A stretch of 64,000 bases of DNA from JBKHYJ01 sp046565505 (GTDB taxonomy: Bacteria; Acidobacteriota; Blastocatellia; UBA7656): positions 23,685-87,684 of the forward strand of contig JBKHYJ010000104.1 in assembly GCA_046565505.1 (NCBI GenBank), read 5' to 3'. Position numbers and translations under genes: made by a program. Positions within the stretch are counted from its first letter, which is position 1. Each line of letters opens with the position of its first letter. The notes under the pieces are model-generated. The model was not told the DNA's origin, did not search any database, and saw only the letters and a program-made list of their open reading frames with translations. Below, piece by piece: positions 27,263 to 36,603 of this stretch.

Positions 27263-28333
27263 ATGGACGAAAGGGCGGACGTAAGACAAATAATAAACTA
27301 TCTCCTTGGCGAGTTAAGTGATGACGCGCAGGAAGGGGTGGAAGAGCGCTTGTTAACAGATAATGAGTACTACGACCTGCTGCTTGCCACTGAAGATGAT
27401 TTGATAGATGCGTACCTCAGCGGCGCGATCATCGGGCGCGAGCGCGAGAGGTTCGAGGCTCATTTTTTACGCCACCCGGAGCGGCGCGAAAAGCTCAGAT
27501 TCGCCGCCGCCTTCAGGGATTACGTTTCTACCAGGGCGGCAGAGATCCCGCGGGAGGCGGCAGACATACGCACCCTGCCTGGGCGCCGGAAACCGCAAGC
27601 CTCTTTCCCGGTCGTGTGGCTGGCGGCCGCGGCAGTAATAATCATTGCCGTGGGGCTGGCGTCCTGGAGAATCTTCTCTCATGAGCCGGGGGCGGGCAGC
27701 GCGATAACCGCGCTCAATAACGCGTATCGCGAGCAGCGCCCCGTCGAGTCGCGCATATCGAGCCTGGACTACGCCCCTTTCTCTTTGACACGGGGCGGCG
27801 ACGGGAAGTCTGATTCCGTCGCCCGCGACCGCGCGCAGGCGTTGATTCATGAAGAGGCCGCGGAGCACCCCGGCGCGCGGTCGTACCATGACCTGGGCAG
27901 GCTGTACCTTGCCAGGCATGAGTTTGACAAAGCCATAGAGCAGTTCGATAAGGCATTGCGGCTCGACGACAAGGACGCGGCGCTCCACAGCGACTTAGGC
28001 GCGGCGTACATGGAGCGCGCCATCGCCGGCGGCGGCGAGCCGAACCCCGGAGACCTGGCCAAGAGCTTAGAGTATTTAGATCGGGCCATCCGGCTAGATG
28101 ATTCGCTGCTCGCCGCTTACTTTAACAGGGCTCTGTGTCTCCAGCGGATGAATGCGTTGACGCCCGCCATACAGGCCTGGGAAGATTACCTCAAAAAGGA
28201 CTCCGACTCAGACTGGGCGAAGGAGGCCGGAAGGAAACTTCGGCTCCTCCGAGACCAGGGGACTGCTAATAAGACGCCGGGGGAAGTTCGCCAGAATTTT
28301 CCGGCGACGTTTCGACACGTCAATGAAGCATGA
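27263..28333 (+). CDS. Anti-sigma-like membrane protein with TPR repeats
   Basis: A 356-residue protein. The first 90 residues (QIINYLLGELSDDAQEGVEERL, then a helical stretch ending HFLRHPERREKL) resemble the helical anti-sigma domain that usually carries zinc ligands, but the Cys/His cluster is absent. One transmembrane helix follows (FPVVWLAAAAVIIIAVGLASW, near residue 115). The extracytoplasmic part has TPR repeats: ARSYHDLGRLYLARHEFDKAIEQFDKAL, DAALHSDLGAAYMERA and SLLAAYFNRALCLQRM. The partner is probably the sigma factor just upstream; the TPRs could sense a protein ligand. Inference from gene order. Confidence 0.8.
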   Translation: MDERADVRQIINYLLGELSDDAQEGVEERLLTDNEYYDLLLATEDDLIDAYLSGAIIGRERERFEAHFLRHPERREKLRFAAAFRDYVSTRAAEIPREAADIRTLPGRRKPQASFPVVWLAAAAVIIIAVGLASWRIFSHEPGAGSAITALNNAYREQRPVESRISSLDYAPFSLTRGGDGKSDSVARDRAQALIHEEAAEHPGARSYHDLGRLYLARHEFDKAIEQFDKALRLDDKDAALHSDLGAAYMERAIAGGGEPNPGDLAKSLEYLDRAIRLDDSLLAAYFNRALCLQRMNALTPAIQAWEDYLKKDSDSDWAKEAGRKLRLLRDQGTANKTPGEVRQNFPATFRHVNEA

Positions 28334-28482
28334 TCCCCGCGCGTTCAAAGCAGGACTAAATGAAGATCAGGCCGGAGGGTGACCGCGGGGATAACGATCC
28401 CCAATTCATGCGGTCGAAGGCGATTGAAAGGCGAGATCAATGATTAAGCCTTAGCGCCTCGTACGGCGCGGCCCCGCGCTAA

Positions 28483-30189
28483 TCACAGCCGTGACACGTC
28501 CGTCAGTAGCGGCTCCTCTTCAATCAAAGAAAGCATGTGCTTATCGGTAAGCTCTGGCGCCGGCCGCTCGAATAGGTTCTCGGACGGGAACAGGCGGCGG
28601 ACCGCTATAGTGGTAAGCAGGGCAATCGTAGAATCATCGTTCGCATGGCGCAGGGCCGAATCGGCCATCCAGCCCGCCTCAAGGGTACTTCCCATTGCGT
28701 CTACCAGGCGGCGCGCGTAGGTCGCGACGTAGCGCCCGTCCGTCAGGCGCTCCCGCGACAGGGCTTCCGTCGTTTGCTCGAACGCACGCTCGAACCGGCC
28801 GCGCGTAACGGGCAGGAAATCCTGCGGCCATCGCTCCAGCGCGAGGCCTACTTCCGCGTGCCACCTGTCGGCCAAATCAGAGCGCGAGGCGTCACGCATT
28901 ATCTGTAAGCAGAGTGTGTTGTGCGGGCCTTCCCACGTCTCTATGATCATCGAGTCGCGAAGGAGCCTCGGGAGGATCGTGAAGTCCTCCACGATGCCGT
29001 TGCCTCCCAGTACCAGAATCGCCTCGCGGACAGAATCTGTGAGCGTCGCGGCCGTCCGGTACTTCGCGAGGTTCACGAGGAAACGTTGCCACATAGCCTG
29101 GTTCGCGCCCGCCGGCGCGGGGCCATGCTCGTCAACCAGCGCCGCGAGCTTGAAGGTCAGCATGCGGTATCGCCACAGCCTTTCGAGCATGCCTGCGAGC
29201 GTTTCCTGAATCAGCGGGTAAGAGACGAGAGCGCCGCCGAACGTTTCGCGCTGCCGGGCGTAGTTGCGCGCCTCGATGAAGGCCCTGCGCAGAAAGCCGC
29301 ATGCGTTCGCCGCGTTGTGCATGCGCGAGACGTTGATGACGTAGTGCATCAGCGTCTTGAAACCTTCCGACGTGTCGCCTATGGCGTACCCGGTCGCGCC
29401 CTCGAAATCTATTTCGGCCGTCGGGAGCGATTGAGTGCCGAGCTTGTTCTTCAACCGCCTGAAAGATATTCGATTCACGCGGCCATCGGGCAGCACCCGC
29501 GGGACGAGAAAAATCGCCAGGCCGGCAGTGCCCCCCGGGGCCCCGGCTGGCCTGGCCGCGACAAGGAAGAACTCGTCGGGATTCGAGCAGAACCATTTCT
29601 CGCCGCTGATGGCCCAAGTGCCGTCTTCGTTCAATGCCGCTTCTGCTTCGATCGCGCCGACATCCGATCCACCGTCTTGCTCTGTCACGAACTGCGCGCC
29701 CGCGAAAGGCGTCGCGGCCGAATAGAGAGGCGTAAGGTAAGTGTCGCGAAGGTAATCTGACCCCCGGGCTTCGATTGCGCGAATCAATCCGTCCGTGCAG
29801 CTCAGCCCGCACGTGAGCGACGCTTCGCCGTTGTGAGCCAGCAGGTACACCAGCGCGAACTTATGCAGGTTGCTCCGGGCGCGCGTCAGCACGCCGAACT
29901 CCGCGACCTCTCTCCGCAATTGGCGTGTCGGTGGGCTGAAATCGATGCGCTCCACCATGCGCCCGGCGCGGTCGTACTTGATTATCTTCGGCAGATTCTC
30001 CGCGCGGCTCGCTTCTCCCGCAAGCTCGTTCCAGCGCCCGGACACTAGCCTTGCGCACTCGCGCAACGACGAGAAGACTTCCTCGCGGCCCTCCCTCGGC
30101 AGCAAATCGCCGAGCAGTATTACAAGCCCCCTGTCTTGCCCGAAGAAATCCGTACCCTCGACGCCGCGAAACTCTCTCAGACGTGCCAT
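28483..30189 (-). CDS. Acyl-CoA dehydrogenase, AidB-like long form
   Basis: A 568-residue acyl-CoA dehydrogenase family protein, longer than the 380-residue norm. The middle domain has FVTEQDGGSDVGAIEAEA and ISGEKWFCSNPDE. The C-terminal helical domain has RQRETFGGALVSYPLIQ and VLGGNGIVEDFTILPRLLRD. The catalytic-position motif is ETWEGPHNTLCLQ, so Glu is present, unlike the enzyme at 1103-2269. A further 110 C-terminal residues are also seen in AidB-type proteins. Substrate unknown. It starts after a GGGGGTGAG site and may be transcribed with, or just after, the VWA gene upstream (gap 70 bases). Confidence 0.88.
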   Translation of the reverse strand: MARLREFRGVEGTDFFGQDRGLVILLGDLLPREGREEVFSSLRECARLVSGRWNELAGEASRAENLPKIIKYDRAGRMVERIDFSPPTRQLRREVAEFGVLTRARSNLHKFALVYLLAHNGEASLTCGLSCTDGLIRAIEARGSDYLRDTYLTPLYSAATPFAGAQFVTEQDGGSDVGAIEAEAALNEDGTWAISGEKWFCSNPDEFFLVAARPAGAPGGTAGLAIFLVPRVLPDGRVNRISFRRLKNKLGTQSLPTAEIDFEGATGYAIGDTSEGFKTLMHYVINVSRMHNAANACGFLRRAFIEARNYARQRETFGGALVSYPLIQETLAGMLERLWRYRMLTFKLAALVDEHGPAPAGANQAMWQRFLVNLAKYRTAATLTDSVREAILVLGGNGIVEDFTILPRLLRDSMIIETWEGPHNTLCLQIMRDASRSDLADRWHAEVGLALERWPQDFLPVTRGRFERAFEQTTEALSRERLTDGRYVATYARRLVDAMGSTLEAGWMADSALRHANDDSTIALLTTIAVRRLFPSENLFERPAPELTDKHMLSLIEEEPLLTDVSRL

Positions 30190-30259
30190 AGCTCACCCCC
30201 TAAAGTTGCGCTCGCTCCGGCGGTTCATCATCGCCGCGCGGGGCAATTCGGTCGCGGTC

Positions 30260-33200
30260 TCAGTCGCGTTTCTTTCGCCGCGCGTCGAGCAAACGACTGG
30301 CGAGCGGCCGCGCCAGCTCGGCTTCAGTCGCGGGCTCCGTGGCCTTAGTCTTCTCACCCGCCATCAAGGGCGACTCATCGGCCACAGCGCCGGCGCGGTT
30401 CTGTCGCCCGCCCTCGGGCCTCCTTAGCCGGGCCAGGCGCGACGCGGCAGATGGCGCGGCCGACACCGCCTGCTGTGTTTGCGGCTTCAGGTCGAGCGGC
30501 GTGACGCCCGAATCGCCGAGCCGCACGCGGCCGCGCGCGTCCTTCAACTGAGCCAGTGACGCGGGCGTTTCTGCTTCCGCCGTCGCCGGCGACCGGCGCG
30601 CCCGTGATTCGATCCACCCGCGCGCATGCTCTAACTGTTCGCGTGTGATGTGAAGGCGCCGAATGCCTACGTCAACCGGCAGAAGCAGCAACGCGGCGAG
30701 CATCAGCGCCTCCCATATTTCATGCGGCCGCGTCTTTGTCGCTCGGCGCTCGAATAAATTCACGCCGGCCGTTGAGGGCTGCGACCTGGCGGTCTGCGCA
30801 GACTCGTCGCCTGGCGAAGTGACGTTGCTCACGCCCGCCGGCACATCACGCCCGCCTGTCGCCTCACTGATGCGTGTGAGCAGGTCCGCGTCCGAGCCAG
30901 TTATGATGAATTCGGGCGAGTACGAATTGACCGCGCCTGATACCTGCGCGCGCTGGCCGCCCTCTTCGGCGACGTTAACTAAATATGCGCCGCGGGTCGC
31001 GGCCGCGAAGTCGCCTTCGTATCGCCCGGCGGCGGTCTGTTCCAGCGCAACGTCTGTGGCGGAAAAATCCGGGGCGACGACATGGGCGCGCAGGCGCAGG
31101 TTGTTTCTGAATTCACCTTGCGCGGTCATGGCCTCGACCGTGACGTGGCCTCTACCTGCGTTCACTTCGACGCGGGGCGAAAGGTCGCTCGCCCCTTCGC
31201 GGCGGAGCGTGTCGCGGAAAGCCTGAGTCCAGAACTGGCCGAACCCCGGCCAATTCATCCACCCGGCGGCCCACCGCGACTTCGCGTCTGAGGTGAAGGC
31301 AGCCGACCGCCCCAGCCCATACTGCCACACCGCGTACACGGGATCATCCTTGTCTGAGATGAGCGAAGTGATTGCGGGCGAGTTCGCGGGGTCGCGCTCG
31401 GCCGTCCCGACGTAACCGCCCAGCGGGGGCGCCGCGCCCCAATCAATCCCGCCGGTCGCCTGCGTCTGCCTCACCAGCCGTGGCGTGAATGGCTCTTCGA
31501 TTATCGTGGATCGTGACGCCAGGACCGCCTCGCGTGTGAAGATGCGTGGGAGCGCCTCCGCATTGTCGGCAGCGTAGAATCGGCCGCCGCCGACGCTCGC
31601 GATCATCTCCATGGTCTGACGGTCCGAGTCTTCGCCTACGGCGACGGTCGTCACCGTAACGCCCGCCTCGCGCGCCGCCCGGGCGATGCCTCGGAAATCG
31701 CCCGGCTCGCTCTGCCCATCCGAGAGCACTATCATGTGTTTTATCTGCGCGTCGCTCGATTGTAACCAGTCGTACGCCATCTTCAAGCCGGGGTACATGT
31801 TCGTCCCGCCGAGTGCCTGGATGGATTGAATCTTCGCGATGATAGATTTCTTGTCCTCGACTTTAGTGAGGCCGACGACCGGGTAAGCGTCGCTGTCGAA
31901 GGCTATGACCCCGACCGAGTCTCGCTCCGACAGAAAGTCCACCGTCGCGGAACTGGCTTCCAGAGTCATTTCCAGCTTTTCGCCCGACATCGAGCCTGAT
32001 TTATCGACGACCAGCGCGATGGCGAGCGACGGGAGGTGTTTCTTTTGCCGCACGTCCAGCGACACGGGCAGCGCTTCTTCGATGGGCGTCTTGTAGTACC
32101 CGCCCGGCCCGAAGCTCTGGTCGCCCCCGATCATGATGAAGCCGCCGCCCAGGTCCCGCACGTAAGACGCGACCATCTTCATCTGCGCGGTCTTGAGGGC
32201 TGAAGCCGGAACGTTGTCGAATATGACGAGGTCATAATCTTGGAAGCCCGCCAGCGTCGTAGGCGCGGTGGCGGCCGGCCGCATGTCGGCCAGGAAACTC
32301 CCTTCGCTGAGCACGCGGGCGACCGCCGGCGACGGGCGCGGGTCGCCGTATAGGTAGAGCGTCTTGGGCCTGCCCTCGACTATGGCGAATGCCTCGCGCG
32401 AGTTGTTCTGCACCAGGGTGTCTGACTGTAAGGCTTCGACCTCTGCGCGGTAAGTGTAGAACCCTTTCCGGTCCGCGCGCTCGGCAAGGACGAAGACGTT
32501 CTCGCCCGACGCCGCGAGATGGACGGTGCGCTCGGAAGCGACTGAGTCATTGCGGTAGACGCGGAGCACGGCGTCCGTGTCGCGCGTGCTGTCGATGGTG
32601 ACCTTCAGGTCGAACGCCTCGCCTTCGGCCAGCGTCTCTGGCGCGGCGATGTCGCGCACAGCGATCTCGCCCTGCGAAAGGCCGCGCTGGCTCGCGGTAT
32701 CAATCGCGCGCGTGTAGACCTCTATGCCCGACGCGCGGAGCAGTTGGGCCTCTTCGGCCGCGCTTTCGAGGTTCTCATTGCCATCGGAGACTAGGACCAG
32801 GCGGCCGACCGCGTCTTCGGGCACGAGCGCGGAGGCGAGCCGCAGCGCGGCCGCAATGTCCGTGTAGTCGCGCGGCGGGTTCGAGCTGATCTCGCGGAGC
32901 CGCCAATCCGCGAGCGCCTCTTTGCGGGTGGGGGCGAGCTCGACCGCGGGCTCGCGCCCGAAAGCGACGACGCCCACGTAATCGCGAGGCCCCGCCCGAT
33001 CAACTTCGCCATTGATGAAATCTATAACCGGCCCGCGCGTGTCCTGAGCCACGCTCGCAGACACGTCTACCAGGAAGATGAGGGCGAGGTCGCGCGAAGT
33101 GGTCCTCGCCCTGAGTCCCGCCAGCGACATCACGATCAGCAGCAGAATCAATATGCGCGCCGCGAGGCTCAGCCCCGCGCGCAGGCGGGACATGCTCGCC

Positions 33201-33283
33201 AGGCTGTGGCGCGCGAAGTAGAGCGCCACCGGAATCAAGCCCAGCAGGACCAGCGCGAACGGATTTGTGAACTCAGCCCCCAT
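30260..33283 (-). CDS. Large membrane protein with two VWA domains and amidotransferase-like domain
   Basis: A 1,007-residue membrane protein. Two N-terminal helices (FALVLLGLIPVALYFARH and LAARILILLLIVMSLAGL) precede a VWA domain with MIDAS motif FLVDVSASVA. An amidotransferase-like fold follows (DLGGGFIMIGGDQSFGPGGYY), then a second VWA domain with canonical MIDAS ALVVDKSGSMSGEK and the distal TxxxD form (GGTNMYPGLKMAYDW). A third helix (LMLAALLLLPVDVGI, about residue 875) leads to a long charged tail. BatA/BatB-like aerotolerance proteins and MoxR-linked VWA proteins have this layout. It sits with a second VWA protein; a MoxR ATPase is not seen nearby. Confidence 0.85.
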   Translation of the reverse strand: MGAEFTNPFALVLLGLIPVALYFARHSLASMSRLRAGLSLAARILILLLIVMSLAGLRARTTSRDLALIFLVDVSASVAQDTRGPVIDFINGEVDRAGPRDYVGVVAFGREPAVELAPTRKEALADWRLREISSNPPRDYTDIAAALRLASALVPEDAVGRLVLVSDGNENLESAAEEAQLLRASGIEVYTRAIDTASQRGLSQGEIAVRDIAAPETLAEGEAFDLKVTIDSTRDTDAVLRVYRNDSVASERTVHLAASGENVFVLAERADRKGFYTYRAEVEALQSDTLVQNNSREAFAIVEGRPKTLYLYGDPRPSPAVARVLSEGSFLADMRPAATAPTTLAGFQDYDLVIFDNVPASALKTAQMKMVASYVRDLGGGFIMIGGDQSFGPGGYYKTPIEEALPVSLDVRQKKHLPSLAIALVVDKSGSMSGEKLEMTLEASSATVDFLSERDSVGVIAFDSDAYPVVGLTKVEDKKSIIAKIQSIQALGGTNMYPGLKMAYDWLQSSDAQIKHMIVLSDGQSEPGDFRGIARAAREAGVTVTTVAVGEDSDRQTMEMIASVGGGRFYAADNAEALPRIFTREAVLASRSTIIEEPFTPRLVRQTQATGGIDWGAAPPLGGYVGTAERDPANSPAITSLISDKDDPVYAVWQYGLGRSAAFTSDAKSRWAAGWMNWPGFGQFWTQAFRDTLRREGASDLSPRVEVNAGRGHVTVEAMTAQGEFRNNLRLRAHVVAPDFSATDVALEQTAAGRYEGDFAAATRGAYLVNVAEEGGQRAQVSGAVNSYSPEFIITGSDADLLTRISEATGGRDVPAGVSNVTSPGDESAQTARSQPSTAGVNLFERRATKTRPHEIWEALMLAALLLLPVDVGIRRLHITREQLEHARGWIESRARRSPATAEAETPASLAQLKDARGRVRLGDSGVTPLDLKPQTQQAVSAAPSAASRLARLRRPEGGRQNRAGAVADESPLMAGEKTKATEPATEAELARPLASRLLDARRKKRD

Positions 33284-33286
33284 AAG

Positions 33287-33456
33287 AATTTTAGATTTTA
33301 GATTTCGGATTTTGGATCAGGTGATCGACCGGGTAACACAGGTCGGGGGCTTGTGCCGCGTTAAACGAAAGCTCTGAAGTCTGCAAATACCCTCCAACCT
33401 GAAACCCAATGCCGCGCCTTGCGGAGCGACCCCCTGCGCTATGGGAATCCAAAATC
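33287..33456. repeat. Intergenic inverted repeat of the GATTTYGGATY family
   Basis: The left end reads a T-rich string containing GATTTCGGATTTTGGATC (33301-33318). The right end carries ATCCAAAATC (33447-33456), the exact complement of GATTTTGGAT at 33309-33318. About 128 bases lie between. Two other intergenic spots in the window (43115-43180 and 51459-51516) share the motif and layout. Confidence 0.45.
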
Positions 33457-35296
33457 AAGCGATTCTCCTGTGATAAACCCACCACTCTATCGTGAGGACC
33501 GTGAGCGCGGCGAGCGCGACCCACCGCCAGAATTCGCGCTCCGAGTAGAAACTAGCGGCTTGCCCGCTCACTTCGCCCGAGCGGGTCTTAATCGAATCGC
33601 GCGGGGTTGTGTCGGACTCCGATTCGCTCAGCAAGCTGGCGGCGAACGGCGGCGCATCCTTCACTTCATAAACGCCCGCGCGCAACGTGTCGGCGAAGAT
33701 CACAGAGCCGTCGCGCGCGGCCACCTCGCGCGTGTCGCCGGCGGGCGTGGTCACGGTCACGGCGGGCGAGGAAGTGCGAAGCGTGACCGGCTGGGCCGCC
33801 CGCACGGCCGATTCCGTCGTTAGCGAGTCGCGCCCCGCGAGCCATGCCACTGAGTTCGCCAACAGTATGGGGAATTCGACTTTCAGCGGCAGGTCGCTTT
33901 GGGCCAGGTCAAAGCCTATCATCACCACGCGGCGGCGGCCGTCATCGCCGGCCCAGATCAGCGGGTCATTAGAACCGGACACAATCGGCTTGAGCCACGC
34001 GGCCACCTCGCGCGATGGCGCGGTCTCTACGTGAAGGTCCGCGTAACTCAAATAGTTGTTGACAGGGTGCGACCGCTCGACGGAGGTGACCTCAGGCCGC
34101 CCGCGCGCCGCGCCCGCGCGCCACAGCCCCGCCACGTCTGAGGGGTTGATTACAAGCATCGGGCGCGCGCCGTCGGCCACGTCGGCCCTCAGCGGGCCTT
34201 CGCTTACGACGCAATCGAAATCCGAGAGAGTCGCGCCGGGGCCAGCCTGGCGCGCGTCGAAATCCGGGTTCACCGCCAGCGCCTGAAGCAAGAAAGGGTT
34301 GTCGCTTATGACGCCGACGCGCAGGCGGCGCGCGTCAGGTAAGAAAGCATAGGCCACGTCGTCGGATGAGAGGTCGTCGCGGGCAATGAGCTTCAACTCA
34401 CAGAGCCCGCCCGCCTGCGGTATGGCGTCGAAGATTATGGCGCTGCGGTCGCCAGCCGCGACGCTCACCGTCCGCGCGTCAATGAGCTGTCCGCCCAACC
34501 TCAGCTCGACGCCCACCGACCGCTCGCCATCACCGAAGTTTGCGACGGAGGCGAACAACTCTCGCCGCCCGCCCGCCGGCGCCGGCCGCGAATTCATCGC
34601 GACTATGCCCGCGTTATCCGCCCGCCTGCCTACGCGCACGAACCGGACGGGCGTGCCCTGAGAAGTGGCGGCGGGCGATTCGGAATTAAGGTCGGAGGCG
34701 ATAGGCGCGCCGCCGCCATCACTGATTATGACTACGCCGGCCTCGCGCTCCGTCTTCGCCATTTGCTCGGCGAGGCGCGCGGCGTCGGTGAGACTGCCCG
34801 CCGCGTCCGTCTCCCGCACGTCATCTATGCCTGCGACAAGCGCGGCCCGGTCTGAGGTCAAAGAGCTTCTGACCGTGACCCGCGAAGAGCTTTCAATGAT
34901 CGCGGCCCGGTCGCCGCCGCCCAGCCCGCTGACAATGTCACGCGCAAGCTCTTTCGCGCGGTCGAGGCGTGATCGGCCGTCTTCGTCCCGCGCGCTCATG
35001 CTGGCGGTCGAGTCGATGATTATGATCGTGCTGCCGGAAGCCAGGGCGCGCATGGTGACGAGGGGGCGTGTCAGCGCGAAGACGAGCGCGAAAAGCGCGA
35101 GCAGTTGTAGCAGCAGCAGGAGGCTCCGGCGCAGCCTCTTGAATGGCGCGTTGGCCTCGACCTCTTCGAGCGCCCGCCGCCACAGAAACACGCTCGGCAC
35201 GACGCGCCGCTTGCGCTTCAGCTTGAGCAGGTAGAAGAAGATTATTACCGCGCCTAGTAGTAGCCACCACAGCGCGCCCGCCGAAAGCAATCTCAT
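33455..35296 (-). CDS. BatA-like VWA membrane protein
   Basis: A 613-residue membrane protein with the double-helix N-terminus of BatA-type proteins (LWWLLLGAVIIFFYLLKLKRKRRVVPS, then LLLLLQLLALFALVFALTRPLV). One VWA domain has MIDAS motif IIIIDSTASMSARD. The rest is beta-rich, and the C-terminus has one more helix (FWRWVALAALTVLTIEWWVY). The gene lies upstream of the two-VWA protein on the same strand with 171 bases between, suggesting a paired complex in the membrane, perhaps envelope stress or protein assembly. That role is an inference from family context. Confidence 0.85.
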   Translation of the reverse strand: MRLLSAGALWWLLLGAVIIFFYLLKLKRKRRVVPSVFLWRRALEEVEANAPFKRLRRSLLLLLQLLALFALVFALTRPLVTMRALASGSTIIIIDSTASMSARDEDGRSRLDRAKELARDIVSGLGGGDRAAIIESSSRVTVRSSLTSDRAALVAGIDDVRETDAAGSLTDAARLAEQMAKTEREAGVVIISDGGGAPIASDLNSESPAATSQGTPVRFVRVGRRADNAGIVAMNSRPAPAGGRRELFASVANFGDGERSVGVELRLGGQLIDARTVSVAAGDRSAIIFDAIPQAGGLCELKLIARDDLSSDDVAYAFLPDARRLRVGVISDNPFLLQALAVNPDFDARQAGPGATLSDFDCVVSEGPLRADVADGARPMLVINPSDVAGLWRAGAARGRPEVTSVERSHPVNNYLSYADLHVETAPSREVAAWLKPIVSGSNDPLIWAGDDGRRRVVMIGFDLAQSDLPLKVEFPILLANSVAWLAGRDSLTTESAVRAAQPVTLRTSSPAVTVTTPAGDTREVAARDGSVIFADTLRAGVYEVKDAPPFAASLLSESESDTTPRDSIKTRSGEVSGQAASFYSEREFWRWVALAALTVLTIEWWVYHRRIA

Positions 35297-35518
35297 ATCA
35301 TAAGCTCTACAGCCGACCTGGCCGAACCTTGATTATATCAAAGGAAAGAAATTTAACGGCGGCGCGCACGGCATGCGGAGCAAGGAGCGCCATTCTTTTC
35401 CGCCCCGCGTGCCTCGCGCGTCAGCGTCATCGTCCCCTGACACTGGATAAATCGCGGCAGGTCGGGATACCATTCCGTTTATACGCTTGTGCTGGTTTTC
35501 AGGTTTAAATACTTTGAC

Positions 35519-36292
35519 ATGTCTGACGATAGATTGAGGACCGATGACGCGACCGATGGCCGCGGCGGCGAAGAATCGGCGGCGGTCGAGCCGGGGAGTG
35601 GGCTGAGCGTTCCCGAGATGGCCGTATCGACGCCGTGGCGAACCGGAATAAAAGCGCGGTGGGCCGAGATAGTTTTTATCGCGGGGCTGAGCGTATACAC
35701 GGTCATGGCCGTGCTGGCCAGCGTCTACACCCATTTCCCGTGGGACCTGGCCGTCATGCGCGGCATCCAGTCCATCAGTATCCCGGGCTTCGGGACGTTT
35801 ATGACCCTGCTGTCTTCGCTCGGCAGCGGCTGGGTCCCTACGGCGCTCGTGGGCGTCGTGGGCCTCACACTCATGCTGGCGCGGTTCAGGCTTGAGGGCG
35901 CCGTGTGCATAGTGGGGGTGACGCTGGGCGCGGTGTTGAATGGCTTGCTGAAGATCATTACGGCCAGGCCCAGGCCCGACGCGGCGCTCGTCGAGGTGAT
36001 GAAGGTTTATAACCACAACAGCTTTCCGTCGGGCCATGTCGTGTTCTTCATGGAGTACTTCGGTTTCCTATTTTTTCTCAGCTACGTGCTGCTGAGGCGC
36101 GGCAGATTGCGCCGCGCGCTGCTCGTCTTATTCGGCGCCCTCATCGTCCTCATAGGAGTGTCGCGAGTTTACATGGGCGCGCACTGGCCGAGCGATGTCA
36201 TAGGCGCGTACCTGGCCGGCGGCGTGTGGCTCATGGGTATGATATCGATCTACCGCCGCCTGAAGGCCAGGCAGACGAATTCCGCTTCTTAG
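35519..36292 (+). CDS. PAP2-family membrane phosphatase
   Basis: About 257 residues, with six hydrophobic helices. The three signature motifs of lipid and undecaprenyl-pyrophosphate phosphatases are present in order: KIITARPRPD, SFPSGHVVFF and SRVYMGAHWPSDVIGA. It probably dephosphorylates a lipid phosphate at the outer face of the cytoplasmic membrane. The GTG at 35489 would add ten residues; neither start has a good ribosome site. Divergent from the VWA genes. Confidence 0.88.
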   Translation: MSDDRLRTDDATDGRGGEESAAVEPGSGLSVPEMAVSTPWRTGIKARWAEIVFIAGLSVYTVMAVLASVYTHFPWDLAVMRGIQSISIPGFGTFMTLLSSLGSGWVPTALVGVVGLTLMLARFRLEGAVCIVGVTLGAVLNGLLKIITARPRPDAALVEVMKVYNHNSFPSGHVVFFMEYFGFLFFLSYVLLRRGRLRRALLVLFGALIVLIGVSRVYMGAHWPSDVIGAYLAGGVWLMGMISIYRRLKARQTNSAS

Positions 36293-36603
36293 CTTACGGG
36301 ATATTCTGGTTCAGATTTTTGCCCGCTCTTGTTCCCCGCCGGCAGAACTTACCGCTTAGTTACAAGCCGGTAGCAGTAGAGCCCCGTGTGGCGCAAGATC
36401 TCGATGGTGTTGGACAATTCGAGACCGGGCGGGCTAGTATTTAACTGCGCCCTCCGGGGCGCCGAATACGAGCAAAGGGAAAAACCAATGTCTCACTGCC
36501 GCCCGATGGTCAAACGATTGTCTCTTCCCCCGCGCTTGAAAATCTGCCGAGCTTAATCAAATTGCGCTTCGACTGAAGCATCGCCGGCCGCAAGAGGTGA
36601 GTT
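36293..36603. other. Intergenic region with a possible promoter
   Basis: No convincing gene. A possible promoter for the following gene reads TGGACA (36411-36416) and TAGTAT (36435-36440) with 18 bases between. A 22-codon frame at 36488-36556 has no ribosome site and no recognisable product, so it is not called. Confidence 0.35.

Noticed and set aside
36488..36556. 22-codon frame upstream of the sugar dehydrogenase
   Set aside because: Too short and without a convincing ribosome site.
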